Assembly: GCF_022682495.2 (NCBI RefSeq)
Contig: NC_071394.1
Coordinates: forward strand, 25,888,470-25,952,469
Reading direction: 5' to 3'
DNA: 64,000 nt
DNA from: Desmodus rotundus
Taxonomy: Eukaryota > Chordata > Mammalia > Chiroptera > Phyllostomidae
Shown here: one piece after another, positions 21,263 through 33,215 of the stretch
Numbering within the stretch: position 1 is the first letter of the stretch
Layout of the letters: each line of letters opens with the position of its first letter
Translations under genes and position numbers: made by a program
Notes under the pieces: generated by a model
Told to the model about the DNA's origin: nothing
Databases searched by the model: none
The model's input: the letters and a program-made list of their open reading frames with translations, nothing else

Positions 21263-24128
21263 CTAGCTCTGGCCATTGAGAGATCCTAGAAGCAATGACA
21301 CCAGATATCAATGAACATACCCAGCTTCCATGTCTTTGTTTCTAAATACTAAAGCAATCAGGGACCCTTGGGGAGTGACTGATTCTGCAGCAGAGGCATG
21401 AGAAAGTACAGGATGGATTTGGAGCACCTTGTGGTGCTAGAAAGTTTGACGGTACTAAAGATAAAAATTGTTTTTAAAGGATAGAGCATGTCTAAAGGTA
21501 TAGGGGGTCCACCTGAAATTTCACTATAGCTAAAGTGAAACAATTTGAGTCAAAAAAAAAAAAAGTAATGATATTATTAGGTTAAAACTGAAAGACTGAA
21601 ATAAATATAGATGAATCCATATTTATATAAATACATGATAGAATGAATGAATAAGTAAGTAAATAAGAGAGAAGGAGCCAATCTTTCTTATAGAAGGTTT
21701 GCAAACTATAAATATAGAAGGAATAGGGCAAGAGAATATCATCATTAGAACATACAGCAATAATTGTTGCCGTTGAGAAATGAGATCCATCGGTGAATCC
21801 TAATATTAGTGGGCAACTTTAAGGAGAAAAAAAGATATTTGCATAGTCTCAAAGTATCTCTCCCCAAATAATTACTAATTGCTCCCAACATATGCCATTT
21901 TAACATATGTCATGGATTCTTTGACAGTTCTTCCTCCAGGAGGTTAAGGTGAACTTACTTTGCATGTAGGCTGGACTCCTGTGTGTGTAACAAATTGAGT
22001 GTGAAAAAAAGAGAGGAATTTTTGGTTGATCAACCTCACAGACACTGCCTTAAACAAGGGATCAAGGTTAGTATCACTGCTGATAAGTCATATTGATAGA
22101 ATCTGTTCCCTGATATGATGCAAAGCGAAGACTATTCACCTCAGTGGTATTCTTCCTCTAATATCTAACCCTAGTCTAATCATGAGAAACTGTCAGACAA
22201 ACCCAAATTAGTTGCTTTTTAGCCTCTAAACTGGGTTATACCAGAGTGCTTCTAATTGTAGATTTAATGGCAATGTTATCCTTGGTTAGAGCAGGATATG
22301 AATCTGATTTATCCATTCAGAAACATTGCTACATATTTTGGTCCCTGGTGTGAAATTGTGAATCCCAGCCTGAGTAACAGCTGCATTCCCACCCTCTGCC
22401 CTCAGCTCAAGGTTTTGGCAAGGAAGGAGAAAAAGTATGGCCGGAAGCTGACATCATGTCCCATTCTCCCTAGTTCCAAGTCATTTCCATCAAATGGTAT
22501 TTCCCAAGCTTTAATCGTTCATTCCTCATCTTCATGATTTTTACCATATCCACACTCTATCTATACTGTTTTTTTACTTAATATCTTTCTTTAAACCACT
22601 CCCTCTTTATATTTTCATTTGAAGCAGTAATGGCTGTGAAATTACAGATTTGATATGCCAGCTATATTTTTTCTAATGCACATTACAATAAATACACAAC
22701 CTGAATCTACGTTCACTATGCACATCCTAAAATTGCACTCCATGCTTTGGGAAACAGCACTGTAAAGGTAAGGGGCAGAGCCCTGCAGATTTCATTGCCA
22801 TGTGGCCTTTGCCTAGGGATCTTAGAGCTTGGGAAGAAAGAAAAAGCCTTTCCTCTCACTGAAAATTTTGGAGACCCCATTCTAAGGCATTGGGGATTGT
22901 TCACTTTATTTTGGTTTGGAATGAAATACAGAAGTGTCTGAGCCTTCCTTCTGAGGGAGAGGCCCAAAGGGAGAAAGAAGGCACTGGCCTGAAAAATGGG
23001 AGTTGACAGCAGGGGAAGGAGCTGGAAAGAAAGAGCAATTACCTGCAGTAAGAAAAAGTAGCAGGAAAGCAAGGGGGTGGTAAAGGAAAATACTGGAGGG
23101 GGATACAGTTGCTCAAAGAAACAGAGCATCAAATGAAAGGTAAGAGACTTCATAGAATCCTTACTTCCCCCTAGTTTTTGACTTTTGGACTCTAATTCAC
23201 AGTGTGAGAACTGATTGGATGCATTGAAGAATCGAAAGTATGGTATTTTCCAATAAACTTCCTGCTAATGGGATCATGCTCTAAACAGGTTAGCTTCTCC
23301 CTGACATATGGCCTTGGCGAGAAAGATAGACTTAATACTATCAGACAGAAGGAGTTACAAAGAGTTTAGATGTTCTCTAGCATCTATTCACAGTAAAAAA
23401 AGAGAATGGCTTTAACCTTTATCATAAAACAGATCTGATTGATTCAAACCCACCTATGTGCAAGGGTCAGTCACATGTAAAGAATACATTTTTAAAAATC
23501 TGAATTCCAGAGGATTAAAATATCTCTGTTTGGGACCATCTCCCCTGGCACACAACTGAAGTACGTGCCAGCAGATGGGTCCAGTGTGCGTCGCACAGGA
23601 CTTCGGTAGAAACTGATGAATCCCAATACCATAGACTTGTGCTTGGGACTGGGGTAGGGGACGGATATTAGGAGCCCAGTCAGCTACACAAAGACTGGTC
23701 AGGAAAAATTTCCATGTTGTTTTGTATTTTTCCAGACTTCTCTATTTAAATATAGTGCTGTTTAAGAGGGAGTGTTGATAGGATTTCCATTCTTTCCAAA
23801 AGAGTACAGGAACTGAGAGGCTCTGAGAAGACAGGGTATAATCTACCTGTCCAAGAAAACAGATTCAGCCAAAAGACAAGAAGCTCTTTGTCAAGCTGTG
23901 CTGAGAATGGTATTGATTATCCTTTCCTGAGATGAATTTAGGAAAAACCCAAGAATTAAATTGCACTCAAAACACATGAAATGTATGCCGTCTCATCCAC
24001 TGTTCTCCCAAAACCTCAGCTAGGAGATTTATAATAAGGTTTTGGTTTCTTCTTTCCAGATTTCAGAGAACACTTGTTTGAAATTACATTTTCAGGTCAA
24101 TTTCTGCCAGATGTTCTTTAGATAACTT
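21263..24128. other. Unique-looking DNA, no gene
   Basis: No exon recognised. The part at 21270-21720 has the decayed look of an old interspersed repeat that I cannot name. An A-run lies at 21552-21565. The 145-codon frame on the minus strand at 22716-23153 has no recognisable domain. Confidence 0.45.
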
Positions 24129-24299
24129 ATGAAAGCTTTTTATTCCTTCTTCTTCTTTTTTTTTTTAGTCAAAGCATTGTTCCTTGAAGATCCCCTTATT
24201 CCTTTCCCTATTTATTTTCTCTTCTCCATTTTATCCCTGGCTCTCTCTAGAGGAAGATCCATGGACAGAATCTTATTTATCCAGGTGTTTCCCCTTCAA

Positions 24300-24366
24300 G
24301 AGAGAAAAAGAGTGAGAGAGGGAGGGAGGGAGGGACCGAGGGAGGGAGGAGGGGAGAGAGAGAGGA
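24300..24366 (+). repeat. GA-rich tract with G-quadruplex motif
   Basis: A purine-only run almost throughout. GGGAGGGAGGGAGGG at 24320-24334 fits the canonical four-run G-quadruplex pattern with one-base loops. Confidence 0.8.
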
Positions 24367-24380
24367 ACTTTTGCATATGT

Positions 24381-25518
24381 CTTGACTTTTCAGAATTTTC
24401 CAGACTACGCCAAGGCTTTGGCCAGGTCAAACCTTTGTGTAGAGCCCGCGCATCTCAGCAGCTTAGCCTCTTCCAGACGTGGCAGGGCCACTTCATTCAC
24501 GTGCATCTGATAGCTCAGCTCGCTGCCCTCGGTGGGTTCCTGGAATGAGTCAAGTAAAGTAACAACTTAGGTCATTGGATCAGAAAAAAAAAAAGAAAGA
24601 AAGGAAAAACAGAGTCTTTCATGTGACTTTGGTTCTAGTTTGTTTGTTTCATATGAACTTTATGTGAACAAAACGACCTGTGGTAAGTATATATACAACC
24701 AAATTAAAATGTAAGAAAATCCCGTAAGATAAAATAGGAACTGTGGGAAAATGTTTTCTTAGTAGGTATTTCTTCTGCCTGTGCTCCAAAATACTCAGTG
24801 TTAGCATTGTTTTCTGGTTGGGAAGAGTCATTTTTCTATAGGTGTACACCACTGAACCAATCATGTTTCTGACAGGGAGATTTTTTTCTAAGTACGTGAA
24901 TTGATGACAGTCTGTTGAGGCTGAGTTGAGAATATCAGAACGTCTAATTGGTCCTCCCTTACCCTGGTGGATTAGCGGTATGCCCATACCAACAGCCTGG
25001 TGTATTTTCTGTTTTTAATTTCCTCAATTTGTGAACTGTAGAATAACATATTATGATGTCTGTTTCCTGGGAACCTAAGACACAAGTAAATATTTAAGAA
25101 ATTTGATGCAGGGGAAATTCAGTTTGAAGCTTGTCAAAAGAGATGCATGAAATCAAGCCTCAATGAAATGTTTTTCCTTACATCTGGTTTATCATGATTT
25201 GATGAAATCACCTTTGTGGCATACTGCCGCATCATTTTGTAACTAGCGCATAAACAGGTGCATTTCCTAAATGCTGTTGTGCTAACAGTGCCTGGCCTAC
25301 GGCACAGACATGTATATAGAAATTAAAATACGAGGTCTATGTGTAGGATTTGGTTTAAGTCTTTCACTGAAACAGTATCTTTTGAGCCTGTATTGTTACG
25401 AATTAATATTTGAGATGACCCCAAACAAGCATACAGGTGGAAGCCCTCGCCTGCAGCCCCTCACCTTCTCATGCTCTCTCAGCCCTGGCTCTTCTTGAGA
25501 GGCCTCCATGCCAGCACA
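24381..25518. other. Unique-looking DNA, no gene
   Basis: No repeat family or exon recognised. An A-rich run lies at 24582-24606. Confidence 0.5.
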
Positions 25519-25980
25519 CTGTACTAGTTTCCTGTAGCTGCTGTAACAAACTATCACAAACTCAGTGGCTCACAATAATGCCCATTATTATCTTATCATT
25601 CTGAAGGTCAGAGGGTAAACTCCAGGTCTCAGCAGGGCTGCATTCCTTCTAGAGGCCCTGAGGAGGTGATTCATTCTCTCCCTTGCCTTCTTTAGCTTCT
25701 AGAGGCTGCCTGTACCCCTTGGCTCATGGCCCCTCTCTCATTATTCCAATGTCTTGCTTCCATCACCACATTTCCTACTACTGACTCTGATCCTGCTGTC
25801 TCCCACCTATAAAGCTCTCATGACTGCACTGAGCCCGCCCAGATAATCTAGGATAACCTTTCCATCCTAAAATTCATGATTTCATCATGTCTATAAAGAC
25901 TCCTGTACCATGTAAGGTGACACATTTACAGGTTCTGGGGACTAGGATGTGATATCTTTGGGAGGCCTAGCATACATGTG
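25519..25980 (-). mobile_element. MLT1-type MaLR LTR, antisense
   Basis: GTACTAGTTTCCTGTAGCTG, then CTGTAACAAACTATCACAAA, then TTCTGAAGGTCAGAGGGTAA and GCAGGGCTGCATTCCTTCTA are the complement of an MLT1 LTR. It ends near GGGAGGCCTAGCATAC. Confidence 0.87.
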
Positions 25981-26017
25981 AACTCTCTGGTTCAAGCTCC
26001 ATCCTCTCTTGACATCC

Positions 26018-26019
<2 letters not shown>

Positions 26020-26051
<32 letters not shown>
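26020..26051. repeat. (CA)n microsatellite
   Basis: An uninterrupted CA run of about 16 units, likely length-polymorphic. Confidence 0.97.
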
Positions 26052-26052
<1 letters not shown>

Positions 26053-27894
26053 CTCTTGGGAACAGCAGTGACACTGCATGTCTGCCCTTGGGAGGGCCAG
26101 CCGAGATAAGGGCTTACACCGGTCCTGGGAGTGGCTATAGTAACTAGATATGAGATTTCACAGTCTTGGGCACCTGGAATGTAGTCTAGGTTTAGGAGAA
26201 GGTCAGTGCAAGCTCAATGTGGGCGTGTGCCCTTGGTTCTTGGACTCCTTGACCCATGAGGAGAAGAGCAGGCAAAAGAAAGCCAGCATAGGGTGCTCTA
26301 AAAACTGGAGGCTTCTGGAGAGCAGAAGCCAGTTGCTCACATCTACAAGAAGTATTGCCTCCACCAGCCAGACAGGTGACATCATCGAGTGCCTGGAGAT
26401 GGGCTGTGGGAAAATGGAGACCGTCTGCCCCTTCAAAAGGAGGCAGCGGTTATAGTCCCAGGAGAAGGGCTACAGTGTCGCTACTTTTTTTTTAAACAAA
26501 ACTAGAAATCTGCCTTTGTATTATTTTAAACATTTGAGCAAAACAAAAAGTATGTGAGGACCATCAACACTGCAATTTGCAACTGGCCTCTGGCTTACAG
26601 GGGTAAGCACAGAATCCCTAGGGACAGATGACTATATTGAATGAGTGAACAATGAATGTCAATGCTAAGTTCAGAGATGGTGCATTAATTAAATTCTCCA
26701 AAAGCTGAAAATTCATTCCTAATCATGCCACATTCTCTAATGGACTCATCAGAAATTTGGCAGGGAGATTAAATGACAATATTAAAATAAATATTAATGA
26801 AATGCCAACAATACGGCAATGTCATCAATTTGGTGTAAACTTCTTCCCATTATAAATTTCACAGAGAGAAAGTAAAGCTTATAAATTGAAACTCCAATGT
26901 TTAATTAACCCCACTGACCCTAGTCAGTGTCGTCATCCTAGTACCCTGGCGTGCACAGTGGCTCTTCTTGGTCACAGTCTTCATTTTCTTGGTGGTTGTT
27001 GATCGTCACAAATAGTGAGTAGATGCCATTCCACTCACTGTGTTGGCTTCTCAGCACGAGACTGGAACTCAAAGTTGCCTTCACGTGTGACACGAAGCAA
27101 AAATCTTCTTGAAATTGTTTCTAGATCCACCATATGGCAGTAGGTAGGCTTGCTTCACGTGTTTTAGAAGCTTGACTGAGGTTAATTGAGATTATATATC
27201 ATATATGAAAAAGCTTTCAAAAGTGTCTAATCTGATTATAAGGCAGTGTGCTGACTGCTGATCCGCACTACTCAGTTCTCTGTCCTGGTGGACCTTAGCG
27301 TCATCTTCTCAACATGCGTTTGTGCTTTGCAAAGCACTTACTGGCTGCCTGACATATTAACATTTGCGGAATGATGAGGAATTGAATTTTCCATGGAGGA
27401 ATGGGGACCTATCCTCTCAAGACGTCATCCCTAAAGTTGAAACCCTCTATTATTGTATTTTGGGAAGAATAGCCACCGAAAGGAATGCAAGCATAAATCC
27501 TCCTGGCTGGTGAGAAAACGTAGATGATAGAGGAAGCCTGGATTTTTTTTTTTTAAGTGAGACACATGGTTTTAAAGACATTCCAAAAAGAGAGGGGAAG
27601 AGATCCAATCTTTTTTAAAAATCGAAAGCAAGTCTTTGGCAGAGGCCCAGCCAACAAATGGAAAGAAGCCTCATTCCTCCAGTAACAGCCACCATCCAGA
27701 TTGAGTGAATAAACCTGGCTGGTCAAAGGAAGCCTCAGAGTTGAGAAAAAGTGGTCCCGAGCTACATGTATACTCATGGCCACGCCTTCCACCCTGATGG
27801 GAGACCACGGGGAGGCTGTGGAGTGAGTGGGGTATGGGGACGGTTCTGAGGAGGCAAGTGCAGGTGGGTGGAGGAACAGGCGCCAGGGTCAGCC
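26052..27894. other. Unique-looking DNA, no gene
   Basis: No exon recognised. 26640-26930 is AT-rich non-repeat DNA with several homeodomain-type TAATTA cores, a candidate conserved element. A T-run lies at 27543-27554. Confidence 0.5.
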
Positions 27895-28095
27895 CGCTTG
27901 GGTTTGACCTCAGCACCTCCACTGAGCAGCTGCGAGGACTTGCAGACTTGACTTTCTTCCTGGGCCTTCACTTTCTCACTGAGTATGGGAAGCACGGGAG
28001 CGCCTGACTCATCAGGTGGTTGGGAAGATGAAATGGAAAAGTTTGTAGAAGACTACTTGGGAAACAGCAAATGCCGATACACGTGTACTATTATT
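27895..28095 (+). repeat. MIR SINE
   Basis: GAGCAGCTGCGAGGACTTG, CTGGGCCTTCACTTTCTCAC, TGAGTATGGGAAGC and GGTTGGGAAGATGAAATGG track the MIR core from 'CTGTGTGACCTTGG' to 'GTTGTGAGGATTAAATG'. Confidence 0.8.
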
Positions 28096-28540
28096 AACTC
28101 CTTTCTACAAAGTGCAAAGTACCGGAGAAAGGCAGAAAAATTTTTCTTCCTGTCTCATGGCATTAGTCTCGGAGCCAGGAGCGAGACATGGGACCAGATG
28201 CTGGCTCTTCCGGAAACACTTAAAGAGTTTTCTGTTTGTCCCTGTTAGAAAAAACTGTGTTCAGTTAAATACTAAGCGGCAGTAACCAAATTAATGAGAA
28301 ATGTGCAAAGCTGTACTCAGCTATTTGTCATTTTTAAATGTTAATCAAAATTGTGTTCCTTCTTTATTTTTCTATTAAAAACGAACCACTAGTTAATGTT
28401 TGCTTGTAGCTTGAATAGTTTAGTTTTAGAGAAAACATAGTAAAGGGAAACACATGCTAAACATTTTCAAACTTTTGTCCAAGACTTAGAAAGATCGAAC
28501 TTAAGCAAGGCTTCCTGGATGGTAATTAAGAAAGCAGCAT
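28096..28540. other. Unique-looking DNA, no gene
   Basis: AT-rich and non-repetitive. No feature recognised. Confidence 0.45.
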
Positions 28541-28730
28541 TCGGCCCCGAGGGAGCGGCTCAGTGGGGCAGGCGTTCATCTGAGTGTGCCTGGGTTTGCG
28601 GGCCAGGTTCCCCGTGGGAGGCGTGCAAGAGGCAGCTGATAGATGTTCTCTGGCACATTAAACTCTCTCCCCCTCCTTCTCCCTCCCTACCAGTCTCTCT
28701 AAAGATAAATAAATAAAATCTTTAAAAAAG
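28541..28730 (+). mobile_element. Bat Ves SINE, diverged
   Basis: TCGGCCCCGAGGGAGCGGCT, CAGTGGGGCAGGCG, then GGGAGGCGTGCAAGAGGCAG, a CT-rich body and AAATAAATAAAATCTTTAAA. The B-box region is deleted or decayed, so pol III competence is unlikely. Confidence 0.82.
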
Positions 28731-28824
28731 CCACTATTCATTGGAGACCAGCTCCCAAAATCTAGGCTTTTGGCCTATGGCCTCAAAAGGATAATTTGAT
28801 TAGGGAAAATTCACTAAGTCCCAT

Positions 28825-28955
28825 TTAATTATATTATAGATATACTTTAATTTATAGTTATTATATAGATATACTTTATAGATACACTATATTATGTAAT
28901 TACTTCTAGATAGACTTTAATTATGGTATAGATATAGTTTAATTTATATAATAAC
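28825..28955. repeat. AT-rich tandem array of a 13-mer
   Basis: Variants of TAGATATACTTTA occur at 28837, 28866, 28879, 28907 and 28929, the second and third directly adjoining. Confidence 0.75.
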
Positions 28956-29264
28956 TTGTTCTTGACCAACTGTGACTAAAATAAATTTTTATAATTTGAT
29001 TCATTTCCCCATTAACTTTCATTATAGCATTTATAAAACATCATCTTTTTTTCTGTTTCATTTTAATTTATAGTAACTCCTAATTCTTTGTCAGATGTGG
29101 TAGTTAAAAACCTGTAAATGATTACTGAGTATTGTCAAGAAATATACCCTAACAGTCTTGTTTGCTATTTCTGAGCAGCCTGGTGATGAATCCTTTAGCA
29201 AATTTGAAGATTATTCTTTTGTAATGACAGTTATACAGTTATGAGATAATAAGGGGTTAAAATT
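28956..29264. other. AT-rich unique DNA
   Basis: No gene or repeat family recognised. Confidence 0.45.
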
Positions 29265-29340
29265 CTTTGAAGACAAGGATTCTCTCTTCTATCTACCACA
29301 GCACCCTACAGTGAGACAATAAATAATGCCTGGACATGTG
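29265..29340 (+). repeat. Short L2-like tail
   Basis: TTTGAAGACAAGGATTCTCT, CTACCACAGCACCCTACAG and AATAAATAATGCC fit a decayed L2 terminus. Confidence 0.45.
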
Positions 29341-29996
29341 CCAAGACCTGGGTACACACGCAGCCTTGACCTCTAATTTGCTGTGAACAAGGCACCTACT
29401 TTAGGTGAACACTAATTTCCACATCTCCCTTCCTATCTCAGGAAGCCAGAGAGTCTCAAATGGACCCATACATGTGGAAAATGCAGTCAAATATACGAGA
29501 ACATGAAAGGAATGTAAGGTTGAGTTTATGGCAGGCACTCAACACACAATTATCTCATGATTCGTTACCATTTAATGTACTTATTTATTTCATCTGCAGT
29601 TTTTATGTGTTTACTTTTCTGGAAGTAAGGCAATATACTTTGGTTAGGTTTTTTTTCTTTTTTTTTTTTTTTAATATCACATGTATGGTCTTAAAATCCT
29701 TATTTTGGTTCATTTTGGCTATGGCCTTGAGTTTCTTTATGAGTTCTGTGTTAGCTTTGCTCCTCCCATACATGTGTTCAACCCTGCTTTTAGCATGTGT
29801 GTATTTGTGCTCTGGGAGCAGGAACCATAGTAGGACTATCCCGGTGGAGGCTGAAAACCCAGTGACCCAGGGGGTGGCAAGAATTTAAAGAGCTCCATTC
29901 CCTCTACAGTGAACTTCTCCTGGGGGCTGGGAGATCCCAGTATTGGCCCCTCAGCCAAGCTAACTAACTCCAGTCAAGAGGAACAAAGCATCCTGT
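29341..29996. other. Unique-looking DNA, no gene
   Basis: A T-rich tract lies at 29649-29673. A 142-codon frame (29460-29888) translates the T-tract as poly-Phe and is not gene-like. Confidence 0.5.
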
Positions 29997-30535
29997 ATTA
30001 GGTTCATTGTTTGTTTGTTTGTTCTTTTTTATCTGCTATAAAAAATTACTACAAACTTAGAAAATGACTTACAATTGCACAGTTTTATTACCTTAGAGTT
30101 CTGGAGGTCAGAAGTCCAAAATGGGTCTCGCTGGGCTAAAAGCAAGGTGTAGGCAGGGCTGAATCCCCTGAGTGGCTCTAGGGGAGAACCCATGTCCTTG
30201 CTTTTCCACGTCTAGAGGTCGCCCCCATTCCATGTCTCATGGCTGCCTTCTGAGCCAACAACAGTGAGGTGAGTTCTCACATCACAGCACTCTGGCCTTG
30301 TTCCAATTATCCCCTCTCCTTTCCTGATTTTCACTCCGGCTCCCTCTTCTGCTCTTCAGGACCCTGGTGAGTACATTGGCCTACTCAGGTAACTCAGATT
30401 AATCTCCCATTTAAAGGTCAGCTTATTAGCAACCTTAATCTTCTACGTAACTATAATTCCCCCTTGCCATGTAACCAATATATTCATAGGTTCTGGGAAT
30501 TAGGATGTGGTCATACCCAAATTTATGGAATATAG
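29997..30535 (-). mobile_element. MLT1-type MaLR LTR, antisense
   Basis: GTATTAGGTTCATTGTTTG, CTATAAAAAATTACTACAAA, GAGTTCTGGAGGTCAGAAGT, CATGTCTCATGGCTGCCTTC and TTCTGGGAATTAGGATGTGG follow the MLT1 complement. A (TTTG)n expansion lies near 30008-30024. Confidence 0.85.
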
Positions 30536-30544
30536 CAAAAACAA

Positions 30545-31995
30545 TTCTAGGAGGACAGTTTATAGTGATCAAAAATTGTTTTAAAAAACAAGAAAAATTA
30601 TAAATAAACAACCTAGCTTTACCCGCCAAGGAACAAAGAAAAGAACAAACAGTGCCCAAAGTCAGTAGAAGAAAGGAAATAAGATCAGAGTGGAAATAAA
30701 TGAAATAGACACTAAAAAGATGATAGAAAAGAACAACAAAACTAAGAGTGGGTTTTTTTGAAAAAAAAAATGGACAAACCTTTAGCTAGACTAAGAAAAA
30801 AGTGAGAATATTCAAATAAAATCAGAAATGAAAGAGGAGATATTACAACTGATAACACAGAAATATGAAAGAAAGATCATAAGAAAGTACTCTGAACCAA
30901 CAAATTATAACCTATGAGAAATGGATAAACTCCTAGAAATATGCACCCTACTATGACTGAATCTGGAAGAAACAGAAAATCTGAACAGACTGATTACTAA
31001 CATTGATTTAGTCATCCCAAACCTCCCAACACCAAAAAGTTCAGGACTGGATGGCTTCACTGGTGAATTTCACTGAACATTTAACGAATAATAACACCAA
31101 TTCTCAAAGTCTTCTAAAAACTAAAAGAGGAGAAAACACTTGCAAACTACTTTTATGAGGCTAGCATTGTCCTGACACCAAAGCCAGACAAGGACACTGT
31201 AAGAAGAGAAAACTGTAGATCAGTATCTCTAATAAATGTAGATGCAGAAATCCTCAGTGAAATACTAGCACGCTAAATTCAACAGCACGTTAAAAGGATC
31301 ATACACCACAATCACATGGAATTTATTCCTGGAATGCAAGGATGGTTCAGCATATGCAAATCCATAAAGATGATCGAGCACATTAACAAATGAGGATGAA
31401 AATGATACGATCATCTCAATAGATGCAGAGAAAGCTTTTGGCAAAATTCAACATTCTGTCATGATGATAATGCTCAACACAGCGGGTAAGGGGGAATGAA
31501 CCTCACTAGAGTAAAGGTCAAGTACGAGAATCCTATGGCTAACATCATGCTCAATGGTGACCCGCTGAAACTGGTTTCTCCAGGTCAGGAGCAAGACAGC
31601 GATGCCTGCTCTCATCACTTTTATCCAACGTAGGACTGGAAGTTCTAGCCAGAGTAATCAGGCAGAAAAAAAAAAGAAAGAAAAGTCACCCGAATCAGAA
31701 AGGAAGAAGTAAACTTGTCTCTGTTTGCAGATGATGTGATATTATATGTAGAAAACTCTAAATATTTAACCAGAAAACTGTTAGAATAAATGAATTCAGT
31801 AAATTTGCAGATATAAAATTAATATACAAAAATTAGTTTTTATACACTAACAACCAACTATTGGAAAGAGAAATTAAGAAAACAATCCAATTTAGAATAG
31901 AATCAAAAAGATTACAATACTTAGGGATAAATTTAACCAAGGAGGTAAAATTTCTGTACTGAAAACCATGGTAAAAACTTTTTAAAAATTACAAA
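30545..31995 (+). mobile_element. L1 ORF2 fragment containing the RT active-site region
   Basis: Sense L1 ORF2 text: ACCTTTAGCTAGACTAAG, GATGGCTTCACTGGTGAATT, AACTGTAGATCAGTATCTC, GGAATTTATTCCTGGAATGC and TCTGTTTGCAGATGATGTGA. The last encodes the reverse-transcriptase FADD motif (31724-31735), which survives although the frame around it is broken repeatedly. Both ends are truncated and no 3' UTR or poly-A remains. Confidence 0.9.
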
Positions 31996-32054
31996 TAAAA
32001 AGTAAATAAACAAGCATCCATTTCTTGAGTGTATCCATTTCTCTAATTACACCT

Positions 32055-32465
32055 GACTGTATCTGTCAGGATGGACTATATTTTGCTGCTATAAAACAGA
32101 AACAAAAACAACCAAATCTCCATGGCTTCACACAGTGAAATTTATTTCTCACCCCTATGAAACCTCTTATGGGTCTAGCTGACTCTCCAGGGTAGCTCAT
32201 TCATGGGTTGGCTCAGTCTGGAAAGGGACCTTCTGATCAACATATGCTTTCAAGGGAAAATAAAGCTGGAAGATCTCACATTAGCAATCAAATGATCTGG
32301 GTTAGAAATGACACATATGACTTCTACTTGTAGTCCTTTGGCTAAACCTAGTCATATGGTTCTGTCCAAGAGCAAAGGGATGGGGTATTATCCTCCTACG
32401 TGCCTAGAGGAGAACCACATATGGGAGAACAACGGAAGTGTCTACCATATTACCAAGCCAGATAG
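32055..32465 (-). mobile_element. Older MaLR (MLT1 J/K-like) LTR, antisense
   Basis: TCTGTCAGGATGGACTATAT, TTTGCTGCTATAAAACAG, AAATCTCCATGGCTTCACAC, GAAATTTATTTCTCACCCC and CTAGTCATATGGTTCTGTCC match the complement of the older MLT1 subgroup. The class is clear enough. The subgroup is a guess. Confidence 0.65.
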
Positions 32466-32469
32466 CTAG

Positions 32470-33215
32470 GATCATCCTCAATTTCTTCCACTTGCTACAT
32501 AGGATCAGTCCCTTAGCCCAGTGTCACTGATACTCATTCCCTCTAAAGATCTCCTCCAGCCATCTCTCTATTTCACTGCCATTACAACTGTCTTCATTCT
32601 GATCCTTATCCTGTCTCACCTACATTACGACACAATTTCTTAACAGGTGTACCTGCCTGCCATCTGGTTCTCAGCCCACCCATTCTCTAACTGCCTCCAG
32701 AGAGAGCAGAGTTTTGGAGTAGCTTCTGTCTCCTTTATTATAAACTCTGTTCCCTTACTGTGACCTTTCATGAGCTGACTCATGAAGGCTTACTTGTCCA
32801 GCTCCATTTCTTGTCACTTTCCCATATGCTCCAACCAGACCCAGTAACTAGAAGATCTTGCAACAAGCCATGTGCCCATCTTCTCCATCACTTTGCAACT
32901 GCTCTTCTCTCTGAAGGAGAAGCCAGTCCCTCTGACTTTGCCTGACATTTATTCCTCCTTCATGCTCAGCTTGAGCATCTTCTCTAGGCGTCTTATCTGA
33001 CTACTCCCCCTTGTCCCCAGCAACCTCACGAGGAGGCTCTGACCCCTGCTTCCAAGGCATTGAGCTCACCAGTGCTCAACCCAGCCCCTCTTTCACCGCT
33101 TTGCTTGTGTGGGCCATGCCAGTCTCCCGGTCATACCACTCAGTGGTTGCATTATTGATCTCAGTATCCCCAGTGCTAATAATGGTTGGTACATATAGAC
33201 ACTCATTAAGGTTTT
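32470..33215 (+). mobile_element. L2 LINE 3' region (about 750 bp)
   Basis: The longest L2 segment in the window. It runs from ORF2-end-like text (ATCTGGTTCTCAGCCCACCC, CACTTTGCAACTGCTCTTCT, TCATGCTCAGCTTGAGCATC) to the terminal CAGTATCCCCAGTGCTAATA and GTACATATAGACACTCA. Frames are broken. Confidence 0.75.

Noticed and set aside
27543..27660. T-run followed by purine-rich text as an antisense Ves SINE
   Set aside because: The following sequence lacks the SINE body, B box and head, and no duplication flanks it.
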